Shown one piece after another: positions 7,443 through 15,461 of a stretch of 16,287 nt of DNA (within the stretch, counting starts at the first letter, position 1; each line of letters begins with the position of its first letter). Location of the stretch: NCBI GenBank assembly GCA_003509065.1, contig DODG01000010.1:1-16287 (forward strand), read 5' to 3'. Source of the DNA: Acidobacteriota bacterium (GTDB taxonomy: Bacteria > Acidobacteriota > Vicinamibacteria > Vicinamibacterales > UBA823). The translations under genes and the position numbers were made by a program. The notes below the pieces were generated by a model. That model was given only the letters and a program-made list of their open reading frames with translations, ran no database searches and was not told where the DNA came from.

Positions 7443-7448
7443 TATGCT
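7443..7448 (+). promoter_or_regulatory. candidate -10 box (TATGCT) for the family 3 glycosidase
   Basis: TATGCT matches four of six -10 positions and lies 32 bases before the TTG start at 7481. The corresponding -35 region (about 7420-7427) falls in the right arm of the inverted repeat but is a weak match. If used, both divergent promoters would overlap the repeat. Confidence 0.25.
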
Positions 7449-7480
7449 GAATCTGCATCTTTGACCTGGAGACGAGACCA

Positions 7481-9271
7481 TTGCTGAGAAAATCCAGAAG
7501 CTTCTGTTGCTTTCTTCGGTTCATGCTAACCGCAATCTTGCCGTGCATGTGGCTTGCGGGCTGCACGCCCTCAGACCAAGGTGCACCCGTTGAGGCGCCG
7601 CCCGTCCTAACGGCCAACCATGCAGACGCTGAGCAATGGGCGACAGAAACCCTCGCCAACATGACCCTGAGGCAAAAGGTCGGCCAGATGATCGTCGAAC
7701 AATTACACAGTGAGTATGACCAGGCGACCCTCAAGCACTGGCAAACGCTGGTGCACAACGGGGTCGGAGGCTTCGTCGTTTACGGCGGAACCCCACACGC
7801 CACCGCCAACCTGTTAAATCAGCTTCAAGCATTAGCCGAGGTTCCGCTCATGATTTCGGCTGACTTTGAAGGTGGACCTGGCCAACAGTTCACTGGCGCC
7901 TCAGAATTTCCAGCAAACATGGCGCTCGCTGCCATCGGTTCGGAGGAGTTGACCTATGAAGTGGGTCGCATTGGCGCAACCGAAGGCCGCGCCATCGGTA
8001 TCCACCTAACATATTCACCGGTCGTCGACGTCCAGACCCAGCCACACAACCCGGTACTCAGCGTGCGGTCATTCGGACGTAACCTAGATCTACTCGGACG
8101 CATGGCGTCAGCTTACATCCGTGGCTATCAGGATCACGGGATGCTGGCCACCGCCAAGCACTTCCCAGGTCGAGGCGATGTGGAACTGATTCCCAACACC
8201 GAGTTCACCGTCAACGCCAAGCCTGATCACGAAGTGGAACAGACCGATTTTCTCGCCTTCCAGCACGCAATCGACGCTGGCGTCACGTTTATCATGACCG
8301 ATCATATAAGCGTGCCTTCAGTCACGGACGGCTCCGATCTCCCAGCTAGTGTTGAACCAGCGCTGTCGACCCATTGGATCCGTGAGCGCCTAGGTTTTGA
8401 AGGCGTGCTGACAACAGACGATCTCTGGTACGACAAAGTCGTCAACCGGTTCGGTGCCGAACAAGTTGGTGTGCTTGCGATCCAAGCCGGCCACGACGCA
8501 CTGCTAAAACCGCTCGATGCCATCAAAATGATCGCCGCGATTGTCACGGCCGTCGAAAATGGCGAACTTGCTGTCTCCCAGATCAACAAGTCTGTGCACC
8601 GTCTCCTGTATTGGAAGGCGCGGCTCAATCTCCATCAAGAACGGTTCGTGGATACCTCTCAAATCGACTCGAAAGTCGGTATCGCGACCCACCGCGATCT
8701 CGTGCGCACAGTGGCGGAACGCTCTTTAACCGTGCTGACCAATAACGGTTTCCTACCAACGAAGGTGGAAACGTTGGGAGACATTATCCATATTTCAGTC
8801 CAAAAGACGGCCCAGCACCAAGCCGCGCTTGACATCACGGCACGCCTCACAGAGATGTTGCCAATTCGCCAAACGTTTGCGCTAGGTCCTAACGACGCTG
8901 CCGAGGTGTATACGCAGGCCGTAACCGCTGCTCGCGCAGCAGACACGGTCATTGTCTCGTTATTCAACCCGCGCACGGTGTACATCGACAATGGCCCACT
9001 CCTACCAGAGCACGCTGCTCTGCTGCAGTCCGTGATTGAAGTGAAGCCCACTTCGACTGTCGTCATGTCGTATGGAAACCCGTATCTCGTAGAGGTTGTC
9101 CACGGCAGTAGTGCGTTTGTGGTTGGGTACGGCGAGGGCGGCTTTTATGGCAATCAGACGGTGTATGGTGAGGCGTTTGCCAGGCTGCTGAAAGGAGAAA
9201 TCAGTGCAACCGGCACATTACCAATCCGTCTGCCAAACAGCTCAGCCGCAACTGGACCACCTACGGAGTGA
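7481..9271 (+). CDS. glycoside hydrolase family 3 lipoprotein (beta-N-acetylhexosaminidase-like)
   Basis: A 596-residue predicted lipoprotein. The basic N-terminus (MLRKSRS) and hydrophobic stretch end in the lipobox LAGC, with the lipidated cysteine at 28. The family 3 barrel spans about 50-395. It includes KVGQMIVEQ, ADFEGGPGQ, the KHFPGRGD segment at 226-233 and TTDDLWYDKV at 311-320, where Asp313 is the expected nucleophile. Residues about 410-585 form a second alpha/beta domain like the family 3 C-terminal domain. In NagZ enzymes the KHFPGHG motif is followed by an Asp-Ser-His acid/base loop; here that stretch is Ile-Pro-Asn (237-239), so the usual dyad is missing. Substrate is therefore uncertain: beta-N-acetylglucosaminides or other beta-glycosides. 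The TTG start has GGAG nine bases upstream; an ATG at 7523 would truncate the signal peptide's basic end. Its stop overlaps the stop of the next gene by 11 bases, tail to tail. Confidence 0.9.
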   Translation: MLRKSRSFCCFLRFMLTAILPCMWLAGCTPSDQGAPVEAPPVLTANHADAEQWATETLANMTLRQKVGQMIVEQLHSEYDQATLKHWQTLVHNGVGGFVVYGGTPHATANLLNQLQALAEVPLMISADFEGGPGQQFTGASEFPANMALAAIGSEELTYEVGRIGATEGRAIGIHLTYSPVVDVQTQPHNPVLSVRSFGRNLDLLGRMASAYIRGYQDHGMLATAKHFPGRGDVELIPNTEFTVNAKPDHEVEQTDFLAFQHAIDAGVTFIMTDHISVPSVTDGSDLPASVEPALSTHWIRERLGFEGVLTTDDLWYDKVVNRFGAEQVGVLAIQAGHDALLKPLDAIKMIAAIVTAVENGELAVSQINKSVHRLLYWKARLNLHQERFVDTSQIDSKVGIATHRDLVRTVAERSLTVLTNNGFLPTKVETLGDIIHISVQKTAQHQAALDITARLTEMLPIRQTFALGPNDAAEVYTQAVTAARAADTVIVSLFNPRTVYIDNGPLLPEHAALLQSVIEVKPTSTVVMSYGNPYLVEVVHGSSAFVVGYGEGGFYGNQTVYGEAFARLLKGEISATGTLPIRLPNSSAATGPPTE

Positions 9272-9641
9272 TCTCACTAAAGAGGGTCACAGACACCATG
9301 GATCGGCCCGTTGCCTCAAAGACTTCAATCAGTTGCTGATAGACCGGGTCTGCCTGCAGCTTCGCGTTACCGGCAGTCCAGGCGTCAGCACTTGCAAACT
9401 CAGTCATCACAGTAATTAGGTGAGGACTCGCCCCTTCGGCGTCTCGCCAGACACGCAGATCAGCCTCTGGGAGAATCTGCTCATACAGGTCGATGATGTT
9501 CTTGAGCCCACTCAGGTATGCGCCAACTTGATCCTCCGGAACCTCAACCGTGTTGACTTGAACAACAGCTTGCCCTGAGACATCCACGGACATCGCGCCA
9601 CAAAGTAGAAACACCAAGCAGAGTCCAGAAACGATTCGCAT
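9261..9641 (-). CDS. small secreted protein, possibly a dimeric alpha/beta-barrel (antibiotic monooxygenase-like) fold
   Basis: A 126-residue protein. The ATG at 9641 has a near-ideal AGGAGG six bases upstream, and a signal peptide (MRIVSGLCLVFLLCGAMS, cleavage probably near VSGQA) follows. An in-frame extension to 9740 would overlap the upstream gene and is not needed. The mature part begins with a strand (VVQVNTVEVPEDQ), then a helix (VGAYLSGLKNIIDLYEQ), then strands (ADLRVWRDAEG, HLITVMTEFASADAW) and helices. This resembles the ferredoxin-like dimeric alpha/beta-barrel proteins in which a substrate is bound between strands and helices. Fold assignment is by pattern only. It is probably periplasmic. 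It lies 76 bases downstream of the Tat-exported PLP enzyme on the same strand. Confidence 0.75.
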   Translation of the reverse strand: MRIVSGLCLVFLLCGAMSVDVSGQAVVQVNTVEVPEDQVGAYLSGLKNIIDLYEQILPEADLRVWRDAEGASPHLITVMTEFASADAWTAGNAKLQADPVYQQLIEVFEATGRSMVSVTLFSEITP

Positions 9642-9717
9642 TGAAAGCCTCCTGTCATAAATATGGTGAAGCGCGCACCGCATGCACGCCAATTGTGTCA
9701 ATCTCAGTAATTTAGGT

Positions 9718-10884
9718 TTATGTTTCGGCGGCCTGCACAAACATCGCGGCGAGGTCCGACGCTGTCGTGCGACCCCAAGTTTCGTTCACGCCCAACCTAA
9801 AACCAGACCCATCGGCAAGTGGTGCCGGCAGCCGCACGTGCTGGCGTGCGAGTCGATCGCGGAACGCGTTCAGGTCTGAACGGTGCACCTTCAACAGAAA
9901 TAGATTCGTCCCTGCTGGAATCGGTTCGGTCGAAAAAGCCTCATGGCCACTAACCAATTGTGTCCACTCACGCGCCACACCAACGGCTCGCGCGTAACGC
10001 TCTGGAAATCCTTTGAAGTAATGCAATGCGATCGCAGCAAACGGCCAAACTTTCGCAAGCCCTCCTCCAAACATTCGTCGTACATGAAACATTTGGTCGA
10101 GTAACGCACTTGGACCGGCGAGAATCGCACCCGATGGCGCATTAAAGTACTTGTAGAGCGAAACATAAACCGTATCAAACGACCGAGCATAATCGGCCAC
10201 TGATCGACCCGTAAATCCAGCCTGTAAAAAAATTCGTGCGCCATCAAGATGTGTACGAATTCCCTCCTGGCGAGCAAAGGCCGTAATCCGATCCATCTCA
10301 GCTTCATCGAAGGCCTCGCCTGACTTTCTTCTAACCGGTGATTCAATCGAGATCACAGACACCGGTGTAGCAACTCGTCCACTGGCAGTTCGGTCAACTA
10401 ACGCTCGCACATCCTCCAAAGTAAAAGTCGCCCGGCCGAAAGCTAGTGGCACCAACTGGATGTCGCTTAGAGTCTGAATCGTGTCACCAGTGTCGTTATA
10501 GAGATGACTTTCTGCCTGAACAATCGCCCGACTCGGTCCGCCTGCCAGCATGCGTACGGCCAAGTGGTTAGCCAGTGTGCCAGTCGGCATAAAGACCGCA
10601 CGCTCTTTGCCGAGCGCTGCAGCGAAAGCTTGTTCTAATTCTTCAACGACTCCCCCGTTGGAATAGGAATCCGACGCAATTGCGTTTTCGTCAGTGAGTC
10701 GTGCCAACAGTTCGATCGACGCGGTCGGTGTGAGTCCAAGCCCATCGCCCGATAATCTGACACCCTGATCACTGGAAACCGGCTGGGTGGCTGCTGTAAC
10801 TGAACGAGGGGGTCCCGTTGCGAAACTGAGCGCCGTACCTGTTGTGCCTATCTGGAGAAAGCGACGGCGATCGATAGTTTTCAT
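9718..10884 (-). CDS. Tat-exported PLP-dependent enzyme, threonine aldolase / beta-eliminating lyase family
   Basis: A 388-residue fold-type I PLP enzyme. Residues 41-388 follow the low-specificity threonine aldolase plan. LSGDGLGLTPT is a divergent opening. MPTGTLANHLA (99-109) binds the phosphate, ESHLYNDT (125-132) contains the His that stacks on PLP, HLDGARIF (212-219) supplies Asp214 to the pyridine nitrogen, and VYVSLYKYFNAPSGA (239-253) carries the probable Schiff-base Lys245. The N-terminus is unusual: DRRRFLQIG followed by a hydrophobic stretch and basic/proline region is a twin-arginine signal, so the enzyme should cross the membrane folded with its cofactor. The ATG at 10884 has AGGAG six bases upstream. 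Natural reaction could be glycine/threonine cleavage or beta-elimination on another amino acid. The next gene upstream on the strand, an exported M14 peptidase, is 61 bases away, so co-transcription is plausible. Confidence 0.9.
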   Translation of the reverse strand: MKTIDRRRFLQIGTTGTALSFATGPPRSVTAATQPVSSDQGVRLSGDGLGLTPTASIELLARLTDENAIASDSYSNGGVVEELEQAFAAALGKERAVFMPTGTLANHLAVRMLAGGPSRAIVQAESHLYNDTGDTIQTLSDIQLVPLAFGRATFTLEDVRALVDRTASGRVATPVSVISIESPVRRKSGEAFDEAEMDRITAFARQEGIRTHLDGARIFLQAGFTGRSVADYARSFDTVYVSLYKYFNAPSGAILAGPSALLDQMFHVRRMFGGGLAKVWPFAAIALHYFKGFPERYARAVGVAREWTQLVSGHEAFSTEPIPAGTNLFLLKVHRSDLNAFRDRLARQHVRLPAPLADGSGFRLGVNETWGRTTASDLAAMFVQAAET

Positions 10885-10945
10885 GAAAGACTCCTAATGC
10901 CTGTGTTGACTTGTTGCTTATTTACAACATTTCTCACCGCATTGA

Positions 10946-13561
10946 TTACCGTTCCACACCAGAACCCATAAGCGCGTTGAAGACGAGCTTGAAAGTGCCA
11001 TGGGTTTGAGCTCGGTGCTGTACTCTGAACCCAATTAACACAACTCGACCTTGCCCCTGCTGTACCGCAACCATCGCTGCCTTCTCCGCGATCACAGCTT
11101 CACCAAGGAGCCAACCGCTTTGCAGAATGTCACGCTCAATAAAGGTGGCAATCCGCTCGACTCGATCGTTACGTGGTGTGGCCACCACTTCGTAGACCTG
11201 ATTACCGCGGAGAAAAGTTGCCAACCCCTCAGACGGCATGCCATAGGCCAGAGGATGCTTCGAGTCAATGTCGACTTTAAGTGTCGATCCGGGTGACCAA
11301 AATTCCGTTGGCGACAAACCTGCGACAAGATTTCGCACCGGTAGCTTAAACTTCTGAATCGGGAGGTTCCCGGCTTCAGCAAACGTAACAAGGGTGCCAC
11401 CTTGATCAACAAAAGACTTCAGGGCGGCTACACCTTCATCTCCGAAGCCGCTACGGTAGGCGGGTGGATAATCTTCAGGTCTTGAACGAACGCGCGCACC
11501 ACTTTCAACTGGCTCACCTGTCATCCTAGCGACACTATCGGCCGGAAGAATGATCACGTCATAATTTTCATGTAAATTGCCAGCAGTGATCGTCGCATCC
11601 ATTAATGATTCGTAAGGAAATGCAAAGTCCTCCAGCAGCCAGCGAGTCCAGCCTTCATCCATATTTCCACCATAGTATCGCTGGTACATTCCAATTCGAG
11701 TCTGGCGTAAGGGCTCACTGACACGACTAGAGTCGACATTGCTCGGTACAAAATCGACACCGGTCGTCTTCGCTATCTGCGCTACAACATCGCCAGACGC
11801 CGCACCCGCCACGACAAAATCTCCAGCCCTGAGTCCGTTATCGGAAGTGGTAACACGCCGCACACTAACATTGTCCGCGAGCAGTAGATTAGCCGCCTTG
11901 AAGCTATCGTTCAGTCGACCGTCGAGTACGTAACCAAAACGGCCCTGCGCCACTGAGCCTTCCGGTGTAAGTAGCGCATCAACAGGCTCGATCGTAGTCT
12001 CAATAACTGATTTGACAGGATCTACCCGCACACCCATAAATTCTGCCATGGTGTCGGTAGACATGTCGTACGGCCGTATGGGGTTGCCATCACGGTCTCG
12101 CGTATAAGTATTGTCTGGGTAAAAGGTCCGGCCAAGCAGCCAACGAATCACGCCACGCTTCGGCTGAGCCATCGAGACAATGAACGATCCGGCCTTGTAA
12201 ATACGACCTTCGTGGGTGAACCCAGTTGTGGCGCGTTGCACGTCGATGCCTTGTCTGACCAAGTTATTCACCATTTTGAGCACCGTGAGCAAATCGTGTT
12301 GATCCATTGGAATTACAAATGCAACGGGTGACATCGATTGGCCACGTTCAATTTGGCGAATGGCCTTCAGGTACGCGTTCCGGAGAACCGTGGCACGATG
12401 TCGAGCAGCTATATCTAACGTCGCGATTGCCGCAATCTTCTGCTGCTCAACGATGTCACGGACGTGCCACCACCCGCCTTCCCATGGGTTTGGGAACGTC
12501 GTTTGCGCCTCATATTCCGGTAAGCCTCTCGAGCCGTTGAGTTGATCAGGGTGAACAAACAGTGGTGTGGCCAGACGAGCACTCGCCGACTCGGTCAACA
12601 TGCCAGCGATATTATGAAAAGGAGTGATCCAATGGAAACCAAAGTGACCCCAGCCTGAGTAGATAGCTGCATTGACAACGCCAGCCTTGCCAGCCTCTTC
12701 TTCCTTATAGGCGATGTGTGCGCCATACCAACTCATTTCACGCCACACCAGAGGATCGGCCTCTGGACGGATCGGCTCAGCGTAGGGTGGAACGTAGATC
12801 CTGGCACCGTATGCACCCATCTGGTGATGGTCAATGTAGGCCTGCGGAATCCAGTCGCGGAACAAAATCTTGGCACCATACTGCGACTCGACAGTATTCT
12901 GTTGGAACGCGTCACGGTTGTTATCATGCCCGATATAATGATGGTACAACCAAGGAAGACCACCGCCTTCGTACTCCGTGCCAACGTTTTCGTTGTACCA
13001 ATCAGTGACCATGATCTCACCATCCGGATTGAAGGACGGAATCATGATAGCGATGGTCTCATCGAGAATGCGCGTCACTTCGTCGTCAGTACGGGTAACA
13101 AGGTCATAGGTTAGTTCGGCGGCCATTTGACTCGAGGCAACCTCGGATGAGTGCAGCCCCATCGACTGAACAACAACAACCTTTCCATCAAGAATCGCCT
13201 GCTCAATTGCTTGTTGAGGCACGCCACGCGGGTCACTCAACTTGGCGTTGATTTCGCGCAGTGCTTCAAGACGAGTCAAATTATCTGGTGAAGAAATAAA
13301 CAGCGCTATGAATGGATTGTCGAGTGTTGTCTGCCCCATATTTACAACCGTGAGGCGATCACTTTCACGTCCTAGAATTTCGTAATACTCAACCAGTTTG
13401 TCCCATCGAGCTAATTTACGGTCAGCTCCCATTTGAAAACCAAAGAATTCTTCCGGTGATGGGATGTTCTGGGCAACAACAACCTCTTGGCGAAATCCGA
13501 ACAAAGTTATAGTCGCGATCAGGACGACCGCGAATCGCAGTACTAATCGATCCGACGTCAT
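10946..13561 (-). CDS. large exported M14 family zinc carboxypeptidase
   Basis: An 871-residue exported peptidase. The ATG at 13561 has AAGGAG eight bases upstream; a GTG at 13570 would abut that site. A signal peptide ends near VVVAQ. The M14 domain covers about 30-400. HSSE contains zinc ligands His137 and Glu140, HDNNRD provides the substrate-binding Asn-Arg pair (about 215-216), YIDHHQMG gives the third zinc ligand (His245 or 246), and MLTESASAR carries the catalytic Glu324. All key residues are therefore present. The remaining 450 residues form extra domains, including a Rossmann-like end (DVIILPADS, FVDQGGTLVTFAEAGN, GRVVLIGFRVQHRAQ) resembling the GATase/ThuA-like domains common in very large M14 proteins of environmental bacteria. 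The expected role is trimming peptides or peptidoglycan fragments in the periplasm or outside the cell; the substrate is unknown. Confidence 0.92.
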   Translation of the reverse strand: MTSDRLVLRFAVVLIATITLFGFRQEVVVAQNIPSPEEFFGFQMGADRKLARWDKLVEYYEILGRESDRLTVVNMGQTTLDNPFIALFISSPDNLTRLEALREINAKLSDPRGVPQQAIEQAILDGKVVVVQSMGLHSSEVASSQMAAELTYDLVTRTDDEVTRILDETIAIMIPSFNPDGEIMVTDWYNENVGTEYEGGGLPWLYHHYIGHDNNRDAFQQNTVESQYGAKILFRDWIPQAYIDHHQMGAYGARIYVPPYAEPIRPEADPLVWREMSWYGAHIAYKEEEAGKAGVVNAAIYSGWGHFGFHWITPFHNIAGMLTESASARLATPLFVHPDQLNGSRGLPEYEAQTTFPNPWEGGWWHVRDIVEQQKIAAIATLDIAARHRATVLRNAYLKAIRQIERGQSMSPVAFVIPMDQHDLLTVLKMVNNLVRQGIDVQRATTGFTHEGRIYKAGSFIVSMAQPKRGVIRWLLGRTFYPDNTYTRDRDGNPIRPYDMSTDTMAEFMGVRVDPVKSVIETTIEPVDALLTPEGSVAQGRFGYVLDGRLNDSFKAANLLLADNVSVRRVTTSDNGLRAGDFVVAGAASGDVVAQIAKTTGVDFVPSNVDSSRVSEPLRQTRIGMYQRYYGGNMDEGWTRWLLEDFAFPYESLMDATITAGNLHENYDVIILPADSVARMTGEPVESGARVRSRPEDYPPAYRSGFGDEGVAALKSFVDQGGTLVTFAEAGNLPIQKFKLPVRNLVAGLSPTEFWSPGSTLKVDIDSKHPLAYGMPSEGLATFLRGNQVYEVVATPRNDRVERIATFIERDILQSGWLLGEAVIAEKAAMVAVQQGQGRVVLIGFRVQHRAQTHGTFKLVFNALMGSGVER

Positions 13562-13657
13562 AGAATTCACTCCTTCAGACGAGGTTTACGATTACATTCC
13601 CTCGGGCAATCCAGTTGAGAGCACGTCACCTAGCAAGAACTCGGTGTGATGAGCAAC

Positions 13658-14428
13658 TTAGTCGCTCCACTGCGGTGACCGCTTATCCTGAAAAGCCGAC
13701 ACAGCTTCGACGACATCAGTAGTACGCATCAGTTCATTCAGATACAGTCTTTCAAGGTCGGGCAGGATCCGCTTCACCTTATCTCGAAGTCCCATGCGAG
13801 TAGCAGTCACAGCATGACGAAGACCTGTTGCTGAACGGACTGCTAAGAACTGATCAAACCACGCGTCGACAGCTTCATCTAGTTCGGCATCTGGTGCAAC
13901 AAGCGTCACGAGTCCCATCTCGTGCCAAGCCTTAGCGGGCCTTGTCGTGCCAGTTAGGATGGCTCGGCTGGCATGGGCGTGCCCAACACGAAGGGGAAGG
14001 AGCGCGGCCGCCGCGGGTGGAAAGGCTGCCAACGCGACTTCGGGAATACCAAACACAGCTTCCTCGGATGCAAAGATAAAATCACACGCTAGCGCTAGCT
14101 CAAAGCCTCCCCCAATGCACCGTCCTTTCACCACTGCTGCTGTGGGAGCTGGAGTCTCCAACATATCTCCAATTAATCTGTGCATTTCAGGCAACATACG
14201 TTCAACCAAGCCAGGCGCGTGCTCCTGCACGCTCGCACCGAAACTGAACTCACCACCACTCCCTTCGAAGCTAACCATACGCAGTGAGTGCTCTTCTTGC
14301 AACGACGCCAAAACGGTTCGCACTTGCACCGCCATCTCGGTCGTGATGACGTTCCCCTTCGGATGGTCTAAGACAATCTTGAGACGAGTCCGGTTTTCGT
14401 TATATATCGTTTTAATCAGTGCTGTCAT
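13658..14428 (-). CDS. enoyl-CoA hydratase/isomerase family, cyclohexadienecarbonyl-CoA hydratase-like
   Basis: A 256-residue crotonase-fold enzyme. GGEFSFGASVQEHAP (58-72) forms the first oxyanion half and CIGGGFELALACD (104-116) the second. Both catalytic glutamates of crotonase are conserved in position: Glu110 in GGFEL and Glu130 in GIPEV. The phrase FSFGASVxEH is, in my recollection, typical of cyclohexa-1,5-diene-1-carbonyl-CoA hydratases of anaerobic benzoyl-CoA degradation and their homologues. No other aromatic-degradation gene is in view, so the substrate may be a different unsaturated acyl-CoA. The ATG at 14428 follows an extended -10 promoter by about 22 bases; a TTG at 14437 would add three residues. 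No strong ribosome-binding site is visible. It is cytoplasmic and lies downstream of pheA on the same strand. Confidence 0.87.
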   Translation of the reverse strand: MTALIKTIYNENRTRLKIVLDHPKGNVITTEMAVQVRTVLASLQEEHSLRMVSFEGSGGEFSFGASVQEHAPGLVERMLPEMHRLIGDMLETPAPTAAVVKGRCIGGGFELALACDFIFASEEAVFGIPEVALAAFPPAAAALLPLRVGHAHASRAILTGTTRPAKAWHEMGLVTLVAPDAELDEAVDAWFDQFLAVRSATGLRHAVTATRMGLRDKVKRILPDLERLYLNELMRTTDVVEAVSAFQDKRSPQWSD

Positions 14429-14456
14429 ACAACTCAATCAACTTTCAGAAAATAAC

Positions 14457-14465
14457 TTTATAGCA
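14457..14465 (-). promoter_or_regulatory. extended -10 promoter (TGCTATAAA) for the crotonase-family gene
   Basis: On the minus strand TGC precedes TATAAA, giving an extended -10 element that matches TATAAT at five of six bases and does not need a strong -35. RNA would start near 14450, giving a leader of about 22 bases before the ATG at 14428. This suggests the gene can be transcribed separately from pheA. Confidence 0.4.
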
Positions 14466-14503
14466 AAAACGGTGGCTCAGCTTACATCCCATACCAGAAC
14501 ATA

Positions 14504-14516
14504 TTCGATAATCGAA
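14504..14516. repeat. short inverted repeat after pheA
   Basis: TTCGAT (14504-14509) and ATCGAA (14511-14516) are perfect reverse complements around a single A. It lies 7 bases past the pheA stop, upstream of the extended -10 promoter. With a one-base loop it cannot fold as a hairpin with these full arms and lacks a T-run, so a protein-binding site is more likely than a terminator. Six-base arms can arise by chance. Confidence 0.25.
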
Positions 14517-14523
14517 CAAACAA

Positions 14524-15402
14524 CTACGCAGGCACATCGCCAGTTGACGGTCCGTCAGCACCAAGTGCTAAATCACTTTCAGCTTCAGGATCCTTCCAAC
14601 TCGAATAAGAACCGAGTGTCCGAAGATATGGGGCAAACTCAGCCAAATTCATGAGCGCGCGCGCGCAGCGAAGTTCCTGTCGGTCCGCAAGCAAATCTGC
14701 ATAGAACAGAAACTCCCAAGGGCGACCTGGAATTGGTCGAGACTCAAGCTTACCCATGTCGATTCCACGAAGCGCAAAGACACTCAAGGCTTTGAAGAGT
14801 CCACCTGGTTCGTTGGGTACAGTGAAAACGATGGTCGTTTTATCAAGTTTGCCTTCAGTCAAAGCTTCGCGGCTAATGACTAAGAAACGTGTGATATTGT
14901 CCTCGAAATCCTGGACGCTAGACTTAAGAAGAGCGAGCTCAAACACTTCCGATGCACGCTCTGAGGCAAGAGCCGCCGCATTTTTCAGTTGCTTCTCCTG
15001 AATCATCTTTGCACTGCCAGCTGTATCAGAGGTCGAAAGGATCTCAATGTTTTCCAATGACCGAAGAAACCGTTCACATTGTGCGAGCGCCTGTGGATGT
15101 GAGTAGATACGCCTCACATCCTCCAATTTTGTTCCTGGAAGCGCCACCAAATTATGAACAATCGGTAGATGCACTTCAGCTACAATTGGCAACTCATATT
15201 TGAGCAGTAAATCGTAATTACGACGAATTGTGCCACCAACTGTGTTCTCAATCGGCAAAATCCCATGTGTCGCAGTTTGTTTTTCAACCGCAGTAAATAC
15301 GTCTTCAAAGGTTTCGCACGGTAGCGTGTCAGCCGACGACTTATATTTGAGTCCTGCAGCTTCGCTATACGCCCCTGGCGCGCCTTGATAGGCAATACGC
15401 AT
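14524..15402 (-). CDS. pheA: prephenate dehydratase (phenylalanine biosynthesis)
   Basis: Monofunctional prephenate dehydratase of 292 residues; it converts prephenate to phenylpyruvate. The catalytic domain (1-about 180) starts MRIAYQGAPGAYSE and has PIENTVGGTI (50-59) and the signature NITRFLVI, with Thr171-Arg172-Phe173 at the active site. An ACT domain follows at about 190-265, with LESRPIPGRPWEFLFYAD; the ESRP motif binds phenylalanine, so feedback inhibition is expected. No chorismate mutase domain is fused. The ATG at 15402 is chosen because AGGAG lies ten bases upstream and the conserved beginning of the family starts exactly there; in-frame extension to 15459 adds no family sequence. 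The last 25 residues are acidic and probably disordered. It lies 59 bases downstream of pcm on the same strand. Confidence 0.96.
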   Translation of the reverse strand: MRIAYQGAPGAYSEAAGLKYKSSADTLPCETFEDVFTAVEKQTATHGILPIENTVGGTIRRNYDLLLKYELPIVAEVHLPIVHNLVALPGTKLEDVRRIYSHPQALAQCERFLRSLENIEILSTSDTAGSAKMIQEKQLKNAAALASERASEVFELALLKSSVQDFEDNITRFLVISREALTEGKLDKTTIVFTVPNEPGGLFKALSVFALRGIDMGKLESRPIPGRPWEFLFYADLLADRQELRCARALMNLAEFAPYLRTLGSYSSWKDPEAESDLALGADGPSTGDVPA

Positions 15403-15461
15403 GTCGATCAAACTCCTGTTCTGTATCCGCACCTTCCGGATACCTATCGTTACCCACAAGC

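Noticed and set aside
9696..9701. Perfect TTGACA on the minus strand before the small secreted gene.
   Set aside because: No acceptable -10 hexamer lies 15-19 bases downstream, and the gene can be read from upstream.
9642..9740. Upstream extension of the small secreted protein gene to 9740.
   Set aside because: The AGGAGG site and signal peptide begin at 9641; the extension would overlap the PLP-enzyme gene and mask the signal peptide.
12307..13114. Several open frames on the plus strand opposite the M14 peptidase gene.
   Set aside because: They lack ribosome-binding sites and recognisable domains, and they lie antisense to a well-supported 871-residue protein.
13651..13667. Hairpin GAGC...GCTC at the end of the crotonase-family gene, considered as a terminator.
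   Set aside because: The stem is short with a G-U pair and a three-base loop, overlaps the stop codon, and no T-run follows on the minus strand.
14087..14098. Self-complementary GCTAGCGCTAGC.
   Set aside because: It encodes the conserved Glu-Leu-Ala-Leu-Ala of the crotonase active site and has no regulatory context.
14655..14666. A (GC)6 dinucleotide run that could slip or form Z-DNA.
   Set aside because: It lies inside the ACT domain of pheA and is explained by codons for Cys-Ala-Arg-Ala; 12 bases is short.
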